From: CAWDJT01 sp963828705
GTDB lineage: Bacteria > Desulfobacterota > Syntrophobacteria > Syntrophobacterales > Syntrophobacteraceae
DNA: 64,000 nucleotides
Assembly (NCBI GenBank): GCA_963828705.1
Contig: CAWHGA010000001.1
Coordinates: 1-64,000 of the forward strand
Direction: 5' to 3'
Part shown: piece by piece, positions 39,532 through 49,648 of the stretch
Position numbering within the stretch: position 1 is the stretch's first letter
How the letters are laid out: the number at the start of each line of letters is the position of its first letter
Notes under the pieces: model-generated
Seen by the model: only the letters and a program-made list of their open reading frames with translations
Databases searched by the model: none
Told to the model about the DNA's origin: nothing
Translations under genes and position numbers: made by a program

Positions 39532-40311
39532 TTATGCAGGCGATTCAGTCTGTTCACCTTCTTTGGCCAGATCTTGAACAACTTCTTTCCGCCCAAAGAA
39601 ATGGGCTATCCAAATACTCATCTCATAAAGAACCAACAACGGCGCAGCCATCAAGAACTGGTTGAAAGCATCGGGAGTAGGGGTAAGAAAGGCTGCAATG
39701 ATAAAGATAATAACAATGGCATACTTCCGCTGTTTCCTAAGAAACGTATTATTGATTATGCCAATCTTGGCAAAAACAAATGTAATTAAAGGAAGTTCGA
39801 ATATAAGACCAAAAGCCAGCAACATCTTGGTTGCAAACGACAGAAACTCCCGAGTACTAATCATTGGAGTGATATATTCATTGGCAAATGAGGCAAAGAA
39901 CTTGAAACCAAATGGAAATACAACATAGTAGCCAAACAGAGCTCCACCCACAAAGAACAAAGTGGAACCGAAGAGTACCGGGTAGAGGTATCTCCTTTCA
40001 TGGGAATACAGGCCTGGAGCCACAAAGGCCCAAAACTGGTAGAGGAGCACCGGAGTGGCCAGACCGAAAGCACCGATGAGAGAGACTTTCAGATAGGTGA
40101 TCAGCGCTTCCACCGGTCCCGTATAGATGAGCTTGTGCGGGATGCCTTCAGGGAGCGCGTCAATCATGGGACGCATCAACCACCCAAAGATGGTCTCCTT
40201 GAAGCCATAGCTGACAAGAAAACCGATTCCCACCGCCACAAAACAGATGATCAGCCGCTTACGCAATTCTTCCAGATGTTGCGTAAAGGGCAGCTTTTCC
40301 TCCGAGTCCAT
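39532..40311 (-). CDS. tatC: Sec-independent protein translocase TatC
   Basis: 259-residue, six-helix membrane receptor of the twin-arginine translocase. Cytoplasmic N-terminus LPFTQHLEELRKRLIICFVA is the TatC signature. FLVSYGFKETIFGWLMRP, TPVLLYQFWAFVAPGLYSHE, and FGLIFELPLITFVFAKIGII follow. It pairs with the tatB-like gene 85 bases upstream. A Tat substrate (QrcB, with GRRAFVQFIAG) is encoded 4 kb away. Base composition here is more AT-rich than neighbours, fitting its hydrophobic content. Confidence 0.95.
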   Translation of the reverse strand: MDSEEKLPFTQHLEELRKRLIICFVAVGIGFLVSYGFKETIFGWLMRPMIDALPEGIPHKLIYTGPVEALITYLKVSLIGAFGLATPVLLYQFWAFVAPGLYSHERRYLYPVLFGSTLFFVGGALFGYYVVFPFGFKFFASFANEYITPMISTREFLSFATKMLLAFGLIFELPLITFVFAKIGIINNTFLRKQRKYAIVIIFIIAAFLTPTPDAFNQFLMAAPLLVLYEMSIWIAHFFGRKEVVQDLAKEGEQTESPA

Positions 40312-40396
40312 TCAACCCTCATGTTCAAACCGATGTTCGTCGGCCAAGCTTTGATTGCCAACGGGACGTGCCGACCACCACAGTCCTGAACTGCGA

Positions 40397-40801
40397 TCAT
40401 TTCTCCGCTACCACATTCACTGTTTGATGGGAAGAGCCGATATCAGCCTTATCCTTTGTGCCGGGCTCCTGGCCTTCGGCAGGCACGACCGGAGCTTCAG
40501 CAGCCATGAGCGGTGTGGGTGGTGTGACCGTTTCAGCAGGTTTGTCGGGATCGCTGAGGACCGAAGCGAAGTTTTCCAGGGAGTCCAGGGTGACCCCACG
40601 TTGGGCCGATTGGAACTCCTTCTTTAGTTCCTTGACGGTTTCATCTTGCTCAAAGCTCTCCTTGATCTCATTGGTGGCCTTGCGAAACTCGCCAATTCCC
40701 CGGCCCAAAGCCCGAGCCAGATCCGGCAACTTACTCGGACCCACCACAATCAGGGCGATTGCAAGTATGATCAGCAGTTCCTGGAAACCAATGTTGAACA
40801 T
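40397..40801 (-). CDS. tatB: Tat translocase subunit TatB-type
   Basis: 134 residues. One N-terminal membrane helix (MFNIGFQELLIILAIALIVV), then GPSKLPDLARALGRGIGEFR and a charged amphipathic helix, followed by a Pro/Ala-rich tail. The length and Glu near residue 8 fit TatB better than TatA, although the A/B split is blurred in this phylum. No other tatA-like gene is in the window. It lies directly between ccsB and tatC on the same strand. Confidence 0.88.
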   Translation of the reverse strand: MFNIGFQELLIILAIALIVVGPSKLPDLARALGRGIGEFRKATNEIKESFEQDETVKELKKEFQSAQRGVTLDSLENFASVLSDPDKPAETVTPPTPLMAAEAPVVPAEGQEPGTKDKADIGSSHQTVNVVAEK

Positions 40802-40847
40802 GACCAGAGCCTCTCCTTCACGGTCCCAATACCACCGCGATGCACCG

Positions 40848-41702
40848 TCACATCGTGGCGTAACTGTGCAGGCCGCGGGCCAGGAAGTTCACCCCGAAGT
40901 AGGTGAACAACACGCAAGCAAAACCCGTCAAAGACAACCAGGCGACTCGCTTGCCGCGCCAGCCGCGCATAGAACGCGCATGCAGCAAAGCCGCGTACAC
41001 GATCCAGGTGATCAGCGACCAGGTCTCCTTGGGGTCCCAGCTCCAGTAGGTTCCCCAAGCACTGTTGGCCCAGACGGCACCGGTGATGATACCAATGGAA
41101 AGCCACAGAAAGCCGAACATGATCATCTGGTAGTTGAAGTTCGTCCAATTGGCGAAGGTCCGGGAAACGAGCCAGGACCTCCTTGAGAATCTGGCCGTCG
41201 CGCTCGGTGATGAGCCCTTGCACAGGTAGATCACACTCATCCCGCAAGCCACGGCAAAAGCCGCATAACCGATGAAACAGGTGATCACGTGGGCAATCAG
41301 CCAGTTGCTCTTGAGGGCCGGCACCAGGGGTTGGATGCGGGAATCGATGGAGGGCGAAAACGAAGCATAAGCCATGGCCAGGAACGCGAACAGTGCCGGG
41401 AAAAGGCCCAGGGAGCGCTGCTTCGAGCGTTGTTCCACCACCAGGTAAACCAGCATGATGGCCCAAGCAGCAAAAACCAGGGATTCATAGAGATTGGAAA
41501 GCGGTGCATGGCCGTAACCCAGTTGGTAGGATTCCCACCAGCGCAGCAACAACCCAATCGTTTGCACCCCAAGGGTCAACCACCCGAGGATGGTTCCGGC
41601 CAGCAACGAGGGTTTATGGCGGAAGATGGTCCCGGCAAAATAGGCCAGCGCACAGAAGAGATACGCAAACGTAGTGATACTGAGCAACAGTGAACTATTC
41701 AT
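40848..41702 (-). CDS. ccsB: System II cytochrome c biogenesis protein CcsB/ResC-type, with a compensating frameshift pair
   Basis: 284-residue polytopic haem-handling protein of System II cytochrome c maturation, partner of ResB. The haem-binding WWD region is WANSAWGTYWSWDPKETWSL; conserved His in ESLVFAAW-region helices and SFSPSIDSRIQPLVPALKSN. The frame is open throughout, but residues about 160-185 (GSSPSATARFSRRSWLVSRT) make no sense. Between 41215 and about 41140 the adjacent frame reads ITERDGQILKEVLARFPDLR then QLDE, as expected before FNYQMIMFGF. So two opposite indels hide in one open frame. It is 6 bases from resB. Confidence 0.9.
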   Translation of the reverse strand: MNSSLLLSITTFAYLFCALAYFAGTIFRHKPSLLAGTILGWLTLGVQTIGLLLRWWESYQLGYGHAPLSNLYESLVFAAWAIMLVYLVVEQRSKQRSLGLFPALFAFLAMAYASFSPSIDSRIQPLVPALKSNWLIAHVITCFIGYAAFAVACGMSVIYLCKGSSPSATARFSRRSWLVSRTFANWTNFNYQMIMFGFLWLSIGIITGAVWANSAWGTYWSWDPKETWSLITWIVYAALLHARSMRGWRGKRVAWLSLTGFACVLFTYFGVNFLARGLHSYATM

Positions 41703-41708
41703 GGAATC

Positions 41709-43084
41709 TTAGGTCCTTGTCTTACCTTGCGCGACCCGGAACTCGTTCTGCAAACGTTTCCACAGATGGTCGAATTCCCGTTCAAAAGCAAGCGAATTCT
41801 TGTTGGTTTTGGCCGCGATGTGGATCTCCTGGCGCGGGTTGCCAGCCGAAACCCACACCCACACTTTACGATGACTGGTGTAAAAGGTGATGCCAATACT
41901 CAGGATCAAGAGTACAAACCCGCCCCATACCACCCAGACCCCGGGTCCTTTTTGACCTGCAAACCGGTGTAGTGGGCTTGTTGAAAATCCAATACCTTTA
42001 CCTGGTAACCACCAACTCGATTCCCGTGGAAACCTGGGATCTTGGCCAGGATCCAGGAGCCGGTGGGATCATGGCCTTGCTGGAATAGAGCGACGGCGAG
42101 TGCCGGGCCCATGTCACCGATTTTCTCTCGATAATCCATAACGGCAACTTCGTAAGGTGTTCCCGGCAAAGCAACCGCTTCCCTGTTAGGGAGGTCCAGT
42201 TTCGTTACGGTGCCGGTTTCACGTTCGGTGAATTCGACCTCGGCGGAAACCAGCGTTGCCCCGTAGGAGGACTGGTAGAAAGTGATTCCCTTGTAAGAGA
42301 GTGGGTCATTCACGAAAATGGGCTGCTGGAGAACCACCTGACCGTCTTCCAGAATGCTCAGATCAGACCGGTACTCCATGGGTGCCCCATTTTCATAGAA
42401 GGACACGGCAAAACGATCGCAGCGGACTTCAAAAGGGAGCGGCAAGGTCTGTGATCTTCCGGAAACATTCACCGCAGCAGCGCTGCTCCCCTCAACGACA
42501 TTCATCATTCCCTTAAACCCCAACATGGAACCCATTAGCGCACCCACCAGGATCAGCAGCACGCTAAAGTGCACCAGATAAACGGCGAACCGGCTCCAAC
42601 TGCCCCGTTCCGCCACACCCGGCATAGGCACCTCGGGCCTCCACTGGGCGGATGGGAGCAAAATCATGCGACCAGCACCCTTTCCAACACGGGCGATCAA
42701 CTCTTCCCACGGCAACCGGCACTCCAGGCGCTGGTAATGACTGAATTGCGAAAGCTTCTGAGGATCGACATTCTGATCGCGAAAGCGGACCAGCTTGATT
42801 GTCTTGGGAAGCCGATGCAGGGTGCACACCACCAAATTCAGACACAGCAGGAGCAGCAAGACCCGGAACCAAGGAGCATGATACAGGTCTCCCAACCGCA
42901 GGAAATCCATGATAACACCCAACCTGGGACCATATTCTTCAATGAGATGTTGCTGATTAAGACCCTGTGGGATGAGGGTACCGATCAGCGAACCAACCGC
43001 GATGACCAGAAGAAGGACCACCGTGACCTTAATGGATGCCAGTCCGTCATAGAGCGACTGCCAGATGCTGATTTTCTGTCGCAT
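41709..43084 (-). CDS. resB: System II cytochrome c biogenesis protein ResB/Ccs1, frameshifted
   Basis: About 460 residues. Membrane segments IKVTVVLLLVIAVGSLIGTL, WFRVLLLLLCLNLVVCTLHR and FAVYLVHFSVLLILVGALMG, then a large periplasmic domain (NDPLSYKGITFYQSSYG, a ResB hallmark), and a last helix. The frame breaks at the C4 run 41939-41942: one more G on the coding strand turns KKDPG-SGWYG into KKDPGVWVVWGGFVLLILSI, the final helix, ending at 41709. Start at ATG 43084 (MRQKISIWQSLYDGLASIKV). It works with CcsB to attach haem to apocytochromes such as QrcA. Confidence 0.9.
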
Positions 43085-44095
43085 TATGTTCGCGCCTTTC
43101 AACCCCAATCCTGTCACACAACTCGTCCCGAGCTTGGAGGCCGGGAATTCGTAGTCGTTGCCAACAAGTACCGTTGCCGCCGTCCCACGCTTGCCTATCC
43201 GCAGAACCCAGTACCTGTGTCTTCTTGTCGCGCAGCCTCGTTCTCGTGTCACAATTTGTGCCTGGGGAGGCTCAACGGGGTGTTCGGAGGTATCTCTCCC
43301 AGGATTCCAGCTTTCCGAGGATGGATATGCGGTCAATTCAGTAGCTTATCGCAAATCCAATTTTCATTGTTCGTTGTGACCCTCCGGGTCATGGCGGTTC
43401 GCAGGGATGTCGATCATACGCTGTAGCTACTCTTGGTCGTGCTCTCGCTACATGGCTGGACACACATTTAGGAAAACCGAAAAACCCAACATTCCATCCT
43501 TCAACAGGCAGAATCTCCATTCAGGATACCCCGTATCGCAGAACTCAATCCCACCGCGGAGGGATGAGATGGGCAGCCCTGTATGGCTGCGCTACACATG
43601 ATGGGGATTCCCCACGAACACTATTTAGCCATTATCGCCCCCAAAGTAAACACAGCCCCAAGCGCTTTTTCGACCGGGTTTTTGCTTGACAACAACCGGT
43701 GAACCTGTTTACAGAATGACCGATTTCGCAAGTTGCGCTTGTAATGAGCCAGAACGACCGGTTGCCGTCCTAAAGCTTGACGAGCACTGAGGTCCGGGCC
43801 TGTTTTGTCCTCGTCGATGAGTTTCCTGTGTGCGTTCGGCTTCTGCTTCCCAGTTCTCCGGATTATCTCCGCGGCTCCATCTGAGCGACTTGGCGTTACG
43901 GCTTGACCAGTCCCGGCGGTCGAGGACCAGCAGTAAGGTGTTCCGTTGTTATGAGGTTAGCTATCGATACAGGTCAAGGTCAGAAGAGTCTTCTGAGTAG
44001 CTTCACGGCAGGTGCCTGAAATGCGGTTGCCTGAGTTACTCGCGGATAAGGCGCCTCCACAGGGCGTGAGACGCTAACAAGCATCGAGGCGGTTC
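43085..44095. other. Divergent regulatory region between resB and qrcA
   Basis: About 1 kb with no supported gene. It contains the 41-base element at 44042-44082 directly before qrcA. A TTGACA at 43687 has only a weak -10 match 17 bases later. Confidence 0.5.
44042..44082 (+). promoter_or_regulatory. 41-base conserved element with GCGT-GAG-ACGC hairpin, copy 2
   Basis: Begins GCGGATAAGGCGC, then CCACAGGGCGTGAGACGCTA, 36 of 41 bases shared with 13310-13350. The GCGT core can pair with downstream ACGC or with upstream GCGC (one G-U pair). It ends 13 bases before the qrcA ATG, so it would overlap or adjoin the ribosome site GAGGCGG. Confidence 0.5.
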
Positions 44096-44653
44096 ATGGA
44101 AGCAGAAAAGAAAGCTGGAGAATCAGGCAAGGGTGTTGGGACGCTCTTCTTCTTCGTGGGTTTTATCATGTCCATGATCCTCGGCTGGGTTGTCTTCCCC
44201 CACGTTCTGTACTCACAGAAAACCCAGCCCCTCAGCTTTCGCCACTCGGCCCATGCCGACAGTGAATGTGTTGATTGCCATAGGTTTCGCGGCGATGGAA
44301 CCTATTCCGGCATCCCCAACACCGACAATTGTCGCCAGTGCCATGAAGAAGCACTGGGCACCAGTGAGGCGGAGAAGGTACTGGTCGAGAACTACCTGCA
44401 GCAGAACAAGGAAATCCCCTGGCTGGTGTACACCCGCCAACCCGACAATGTGTACTTTTCACATGCCGCTCATGTGAAGCCGAAAATCGATTGTGTCCGT
44501 TGTCACCGTGACGTTACCAAAGATGAGAAACTTCCACTGGTTCTGGAGAACCGTCTGACCGGGTACAACAAGGACACCATGAAGATGGCGGAATGTGAAC
44601 AATGCCATGCGGAGCACGGCGCCAGCAATGCATGCCATGTTTGTCACAAGTGA
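44096..44653 (+). CDS. qrcA: Menaquinone reductase multihaem cytochrome c subunit QrcA
   Basis: 185 residues. N-terminal membrane anchor (FFFVGFIMSMILGWVVFPHV) and a periplasmic domain with five CXXCH haem motifs: CVDCH, CRQCH, CVRCH, CEQCH and CHVCH. Desulfovibrio QrcA is described as a hexahaem cytochrome; a sixth site is not obvious here. It accepts electrons from periplasmic hydrogenase/formate dehydrogenase via type I cytochrome c3 and passes them to the rest of Qrc and menaquinone. First gene of qrcABCD. The ribosome site GAGGCGG lies just after the 41-base element. Needs ResB/CcsB, encoded divergently, for haem attachment. Confidence 0.92.
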   Translation: MEAEKKAGESGKGVGTLFFFVGFIMSMILGWVVFPHVLYSQKTQPLSFRHSAHADSECVDCHRFRGDGTYSGIPNTDNCRQCHEEALGTSEAEKVLVENYLQQNKEIPWLVYTRQPDNVYFSHAAHVKPKIDCVRCHRDVTKDEKLPLVLENRLTGYNKDTMKMAECEQCHAEHGASNACHVCHK

Positions 44654-44739
44654 TCGTGGACTGTCTGTCTGTGTAGGTGATTGCTTGGGAGTCAGAAGGT
44701 CAATGGATGGCCTGTCGCGATGATTAGAGGGGAAATGGC

Positions 44740-47215
44740 ATGAAAGTTGGCAGGAGAGCTTTTGTTCAATTCATTGCTGGTGCAGTGGGGGGCTCATTGC
44801 TCACCCCGATCCCCTGGAAACTTGCAGACGACACTGCCATCTGGAGTCAGAACTGGTCTTGGCGGCCATCCCCATCTCGGGGAGAGATCAGCAAGGTTAC
44901 CACCACCTGCGGGCTCTGCCCGGGAGGCTGTGGAATCACCGCCCACCTGGTGGACAAGAAACGTGCGGTCGCCTTGCACGGAAATCCGGATCACCCCATC
45001 AGTGCTGGGGGCATTTGTCCCCTGGGGGCCTCCGGACTCCAGTTCCTCTATGCTCCCTATCGTATCACCCAACCCCTGAAACAGGCGGGCAAGCGGGGCG
45101 ATCCCAATGGATTTCGGCCCATCACCTGGGACGAGGCCCTGGCCGAATTGCATTCCCGGTTGAACCATTTGCGCACCCAGGGCAACCCTCACCATCTGGC
45201 CGGCATTACCGGCCAGGGTCACAGCAGTATGAAGGACCTGTGGCAGCAGTTCTTCGCCGCCTATGGTTCCCCCAACCTGTTTTTCATGCCATCGGCAGAA
45301 GACGGCTTGAAGCAGGCAGCCACCGCATCACTGGGACGTCCGTGCCGGCATTACGTTTCACCTCGAAGAGGCTTCCTATGTTCTCAGCTTCGGCGCCGCC
45401 CTTTTCGATGGTTGGGGAGCCCCAGGACGCATGCAGGGGCTGATGGGCAGATGGCGTCAGGAAGACCCCGGAGCGGTTACGACCAAACTGGTCCAGGTGG
45501 AATCGCGTTGTTCCTTGACGGCCACCAAGGCCGATGAATGGGTTCCGATCAAACCAGGGGCAGAGGCGGCCCTGGCCTTGGGTATTGCCCACCGCTTGAT
45601 CCGTGACCAGCTATACGATTCTGATTTCATCCGGCAATACGGTTTCGGTTTTGACTCCTGGAATGACGCCAACGGCAACCCACGAATGGGTTTCAAGGAA
45701 TTCGTGCTGACTCAATACACTCCCGACAAAGTGACGGAGTTGACGGGTGTACCGGAAGCCACCATCCGCAATCTGGCCAGGGAACTGGCAACTCAGAAGC
45801 GGGCGATTGCCGTGTGGGGCAACGGCAAAGGCATGACTCCCAACAATTTCTACCACGACCTGGCTTTCCTGGCCCTGAACGCCCTCATCGGCAATCTCAA
45901 GCCTGGCGGGATGTTGGGTGTTCAGCCAAGAGTCCCACTGGGCGAGCTTCCAGCGGTGTCATCCGACAGCGCTGCTGAAAACGGTCTCCGCCAACCGCGG
46001 TTGGATCTGGCCCGCAAAACTGCCCCCCCATTACCCGGAAATGCCGTGCATGCTTTCTTGGACGCCATCCGCGACAACCCAGCGTATCCCATCGATGTTT
46101 TTCTGATCCATGAAGCAAATCCGGCCTACAGCCTGGCAGAAAGCCGCCTTTTCGCAGCGGCAGTGGCAAAGGTTGGACTGGTGGTGTCCTGTTCCTCCTT
46201 CATGGATGAAACCACCGCGATGTCTGACCTCGTCTTGCCGAATCACATGGCGTTGGAACGCCTCGATGATGTGATAGGTCTGGAAGGAGCGCCCTACGCC
46301 TACTACGCTGTTGCCAACCCCATCCTCCAGCCGCAACTTAACACTCGACATACCGGCGAAGTCCTGCTGGCCCTGGCCAAAATGTTAGGTGGCGGCGTTC
46401 AGTCCAACCTGCCCTGGAGCAAGTATCAGGATTTTCTGATGTCGCGGGTTAAAGGCCTGGCAGCGTCGGGTCAGGGAAGCATTGCTGAAAGTTCGGGCAT
46501 GGAACCATGGCGCGCCAAGGCAGGGGAGGCCACAGCTTCCATTTCGGTGGTTTTGGAGCCTCAGGCCCCACCGGGTGAATCGGAGCCGCCGCAGGCAGCC
46601 CCTAAATCTAAGGATGGTGCTGATCTCTGGAAAAAATTGACCGACGGCAAGTGCTGGTACGATGCTCCGGCGGATGTTCTGGCAGGTCTGGCCACACCAT
46701 CGGGTCGTTATGAATTCGCCTGTCAGACGATCGCAGCGAAGGGATTGGCCGAAGCCGGCAACGACGCCATGTGCTTGCCCCATTTCCGGCCGTTGACGCC
46801 ATCCGGCGATGAGAAGGAATTCCCCCTGCTGCTTCTCGCTTATCCTCTAATGACGCTCACCGACCAGTATCTGCCCAACCCGCCCTTCATGACCAAGAAC
46901 CTCCCGGATGACTTGCTCAAAGGCACCGACATGTTCGTGGAAGTACACCCGGAAACGGCGAGAGGACTTGGCTTGAACGAAGCAGACCGAGCCATGCTCA
47001 AGACCCCTCAGGGGGAGGTTGCTGTGCGGCTACATCTCTCGCAGGGGGCTAGACCTGGCGTGGCTTTTGTGCCCCATGGCCTGGGGCATACCGCTTACGA
47101 TGAGTACATCCGCAACAAAGGGGAAAACTCCAACAAGGTTATCGAGGTTCAAATTGACCCCATCACCGGTCTGGGAACGGTTTGGGCAACCCGTGCGCAG
47201 TTGCGACGGGCCTAG
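44740..47215 (+). CDS. qrcB: Menaquinone reductase molybdopterin-oxidoreductase-like subunit QrcB, frameshifted
   Basis: About 825 residues. Tat signal peptide GRRAFVQFIAGAVGGSLLTP, then Fe-S ligands CGLCPGGCGITAHL and GGICPLGASG. Then the molybdopterin-family fold (FRPITWDEALAELHSRLNHL, WGNGKGMTPNNFYHDL) with a C-terminal formate-dehydrogenase-like domain. The frame breaks at GGG 45333-45335: SLGR is followed by an odd frame, while the next one gives GITFHLEEASYVLSFGAALF before RMQGLMGRWRQEDPG. One extra G restores it. In Desulfovibrio, QrcB is reported to lack molybdenum, so a structural role is likely. Exported by Tat; tatBC are nearby. Confidence 0.92.
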
Positions 47216-47232
47216 TGGATTGAGGTGTGGCG

Positions 47233-47985
47233 ATGAGTGAACACGGAACATCCCAGGCCAATTTGCGGTATGGCATGGTGATCGACCTGGACAAATGCAC
47301 CGGCTGTGGGGCCTGTAGTGTGGCATGCCAGCAGGAAAACAATATTTCCTACCAACCGGATGAAAGCAACAAACTCCGCTCCATCACCTGGATAAAGGTA
47401 TTTCATCTGGACAATGGGAAGAACTATCCGGACTATCAGTTCGTGTATCTTCCCAGACCCTGCCAACACTGCGATGCTGCCCATGATTCCCCTTGCACTT
47501 TCGTCTGTCCGGTGAATGCCACCAAGCGCGATGATCAGACCGGCATTGTCAGCCAGATTTATCCGCGCTGCATCGGCTGCAGGTATTGCGTGGCCGCGTG
47601 TCCCTATCATGCGCGCTACTTCAACTGGTGGGACCCAAAGTGGCCCAAGTCGATGGAAAGCATGCTCAGCCCCGAGGTGAGTGTGCGGACGCGAGGCGTA
47701 GTTGAGAAATGTACTTTCTGCCACCATCGTCTCAACCGGGCCCGGGACGTAGCCTTCCTTGCCGGCGAAGATATCCTGAAGGTGACCTATCAACCGGCAT
47801 GTGCTGAAGCGTGCCCCACCAAAGCCATTTTCTTCGGGAATCTACTCGATCCGCAGAGTGAGGTGGCCAAGCTTTCTAAGGACAAGCGCTCTTTCCGGCT
47901 GCTGGCCAAGCTTCAGACCGAACCCAAAGTATACTATCTGAGCAAGCATCAATGGGTTCATAAGCTTGGGGACAAGGGTCTGTAA
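47233..47985 (+). CDS. qrcC: Menaquinone reductase iron-sulfur subunit QrcC
   Basis: About 250-residue four-cluster ferredoxin-like protein. Cys groups: CTGCGACSVACQQENN; CQHCDAAHDSPCTFVCPVNA; CIGCRYCVAACPYHAR; CTFCHHRL with CAEACPTKA. These are expected to wire QrcB/QrcA to the membrane subunit QrcD. No signal peptide of its own, so it is probably carried across with QrcB by Tat. GTG at 47227 is open, but ATG at 47233 has a TTGAGGTG site at proper distance. It begins 17 bases after qrcB. Confidence 0.93.
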   Translation: MSEHGTSQANLRYGMVIDLDKCTGCGACSVACQQENNISYQPDESNKLRSITWIKVFHLDNGKNYPDYQFVYLPRPCQHCDAAHDSPCTFVCPVNATKRDDQTGIVSQIYPRCIGCRYCVAACPYHARYFNWWDPKWPKSMESMLSPEVSVRTRGVVEKCTFCHHRLNRARDVAFLAGEDILKVTYQPACAEACPTKAIFFGNLLDPQSEVAKLSKDKRSFRLLAKLQTEPKVYYLSKHQWVHKLGDKGL

Positions 47986-48081
47986 GATAGTGGCTCGGTG
48001 GATTGCCGAAACACTCCCATAAGAACTAAGGGGTATTGGGTACAGTTCCATAGCTGTGGTTTTCTTTGAGAGGGTTTGAGC

Positions 48082-49329
48082 ATGGATCAGGCATTGATAC
48101 CGGTGGGGTTGAAGCGCTGTTCTCTCCCCGTTTTTGCTCTCTGGCTGATGGTCATCCTTGGCGTGATCGCCTGGGGCGTATACGGTGGGATTGTGGTCCT
48201 GCTGAAAGGGCTTAATGTTACCGGCCTGAATGACTATTTTGGGTTCGGTTTGTGGATCACCGCCGACCTGGGGGTGATCGCGCTGGGGGCTGGGGCGTTT
48301 TTCTCAGGTTTTCTATTCTACGGACTGTCAAGGTTCTTTCCAGCCCTGAAGGAACTCAAGAAGATCATAAACTTGGCGGTCATCGTGGGGTTCATCTGCT
48401 ATTCGGGAGCCATGCTGGTGCTGGTGCTGGATATCGGCCAACCCATCCGCGGCTGGTTCGGTTACTGGCATGCCAACGTACATTCCATGCTCACCGAAGT
48501 GATCTTTTGCATCACCTGCTATTGCATGGTGCTGATCATTGAATACGTCCCGATTATTCTGGAAAACCGTAAACTCGACGCCATCAAGCCGCTCCATCAC
48601 CTGGGACACAATCTGCACGAAATCATGGCCCTGTTCGCTCTGACCGGCACCTTCCTGAGCTTCTTCCATCAAGGCTCGTTGGGCGGCATGTATGGAGTGC
48701 TGTTCGCCCGTCCCTTTGCTTACCGGACAGGGCTCTTCATCTGGCCCTGGACCTTTTTCCTGTTCATTCTTTCGGCCATCGCTTCCGGGCCGGCGTTTAC
48801 CGCCCTCATTTGCCGTCTGCTGGAGAAGGTCACCCGCAAACGCCTGGTGGACGACGGCGTTTACCAACTCATCGGCAAACTGGAAGGGTGGCTGTTGTTG
48901 GTCTACCTTCTGTTCAAATCCACTGACACACTCTACTGGGCGATGCAGACCGCGCCACGCTTCGGCTTCAAATTGGCTGATTTCTATCTGGGGCCCTACG
49001 GCATGTGGCTGCTTGTCCTGGAACTGGGGATCTGCGGAATCTTGCCGGTCATTTTGTTGCTTACCCCCAGCCTGAGACGCAACAATACCATCTTGTTTGC
49101 GGCCTTTTTGCTGGATTGCCTGGGAATTATCACCAACCGTTTTGTGATGACGATTCAGACCCTTGCCGTGCCAGTGATGCCCTTTGATAAGTTGCAGGTG
49201 TATGTGCCAACCTGGGCCGAATGGGCACCCACCATTGCCATGCTGGCCTATGGCGCGCTGCTTATCTCCCTCTCCTACCGATATCTTCCGGTTTTCCCAC
49301 AGGAGAAGGAACTTAACGTCCGCGGCTGA
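48082..49329 (+). CDS. qrcD: Menaquinone reductase integral membrane subunit QrcD (NrfD-like)
   Basis: About 415-residue NrfD/PsrC-family quinone-reactive membrane protein with around ten hydrophobic helices (LPVFALWLMVILGVIAWGVY, LGVIALGAGAFFSGFLFYGL, FALTGTFLSFFHQGSLGGMY, WLLVLELGICGILPVILLLT). It completes qrcABCD and binds menaquinone. ATG at 48082 follows GAGAGGG. A clear terminator follows about 65 bases after the stop, so the operon ends here. Confidence 0.93.
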   Translation: MDQALIPVGLKRCSLPVFALWLMVILGVIAWGVYGGIVVLLKGLNVTGLNDYFGFGLWITADLGVIALGAGAFFSGFLFYGLSRFFPALKELKKIINLAVIVGFICYSGAMLVLVLDIGQPIRGWFGYWHANVHSMLTEVIFCITCYCMVLIIEYVPIILENRKLDAIKPLHHLGHNLHEIMALFALTGTFLSFFHQGSLGGMYGVLFARPFAYRTGLFIWPWTFFLFILSAIASGPAFTALICRLLEKVTRKRLVDDGVYQLIGKLEGWLLLVYLLFKSTDTLYWAMQTAPRFGFKLADFYLGPYGMWLLVLELGICGILPVILLLTPSLRRNNTILFAAFLLDCLGIITNRFVMTIQTLAVPVMPFDKLQVYVPTWAEWAPTIAMLAYGALLISLSYRYLPVFPQEKELNVRG

Positions 49330-49648
49330 TAAAGGGCCGGCGGTATCGGGCAGCTGGGCTTGGCGGAACACCTTAATGGCCTCATGATCAATGGAACCCC
49401 GCGGATTGCGGGGTTTTCTATTGAGAGCGGTAGAACCGGCGGGTAGTCGACACCGCATCCGTTGGCTTCTTCCCATCCGCGCGACGAATGTTTATCATCA
49501 AGCCGCCGTTCAGTGCACCCGACGTTGAGCGGCAGGCCTTTCACATAGCTTTTTGTTGACACCCCATAGGCCAGATGCTAGCCTCACGGGCACCGTAACC
49601 GGCACGCACATTGAGATCTTTTCGACAGAGGTTTGACCATTGCAGAGT
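49330..49648. other. Intergenic region after qrcD
   Basis: Contains the terminator at 49395-49418; nothing else recognised. Confidence 0.55.
49395..49418 (+). terminator. Rho-independent terminator of the qrc operon
   Basis: AACCCCGC, five-base loop GGATT, GCGGGGTT, then TTCT. Perfect 8-base stem and short T run, 65 bases after the qrcD stop. Confidence 0.85.

Noticed and set aside
43687..43715. Sigma-70 promoter with TTGACA for qrcA
   Set aside because: The hexamer 17 bases downstream (TTACAG) is a poor -10, and it lies some 380 bases before the gene.
44042..44082. Possible cyclic-dinucleotide (GEMM) riboswitch before the cytochrome gene
   Set aside because: CCACAGGGC is faintly similar, but the conserved GGCAAAC and GACGCAAAG blocks of that class are missing.
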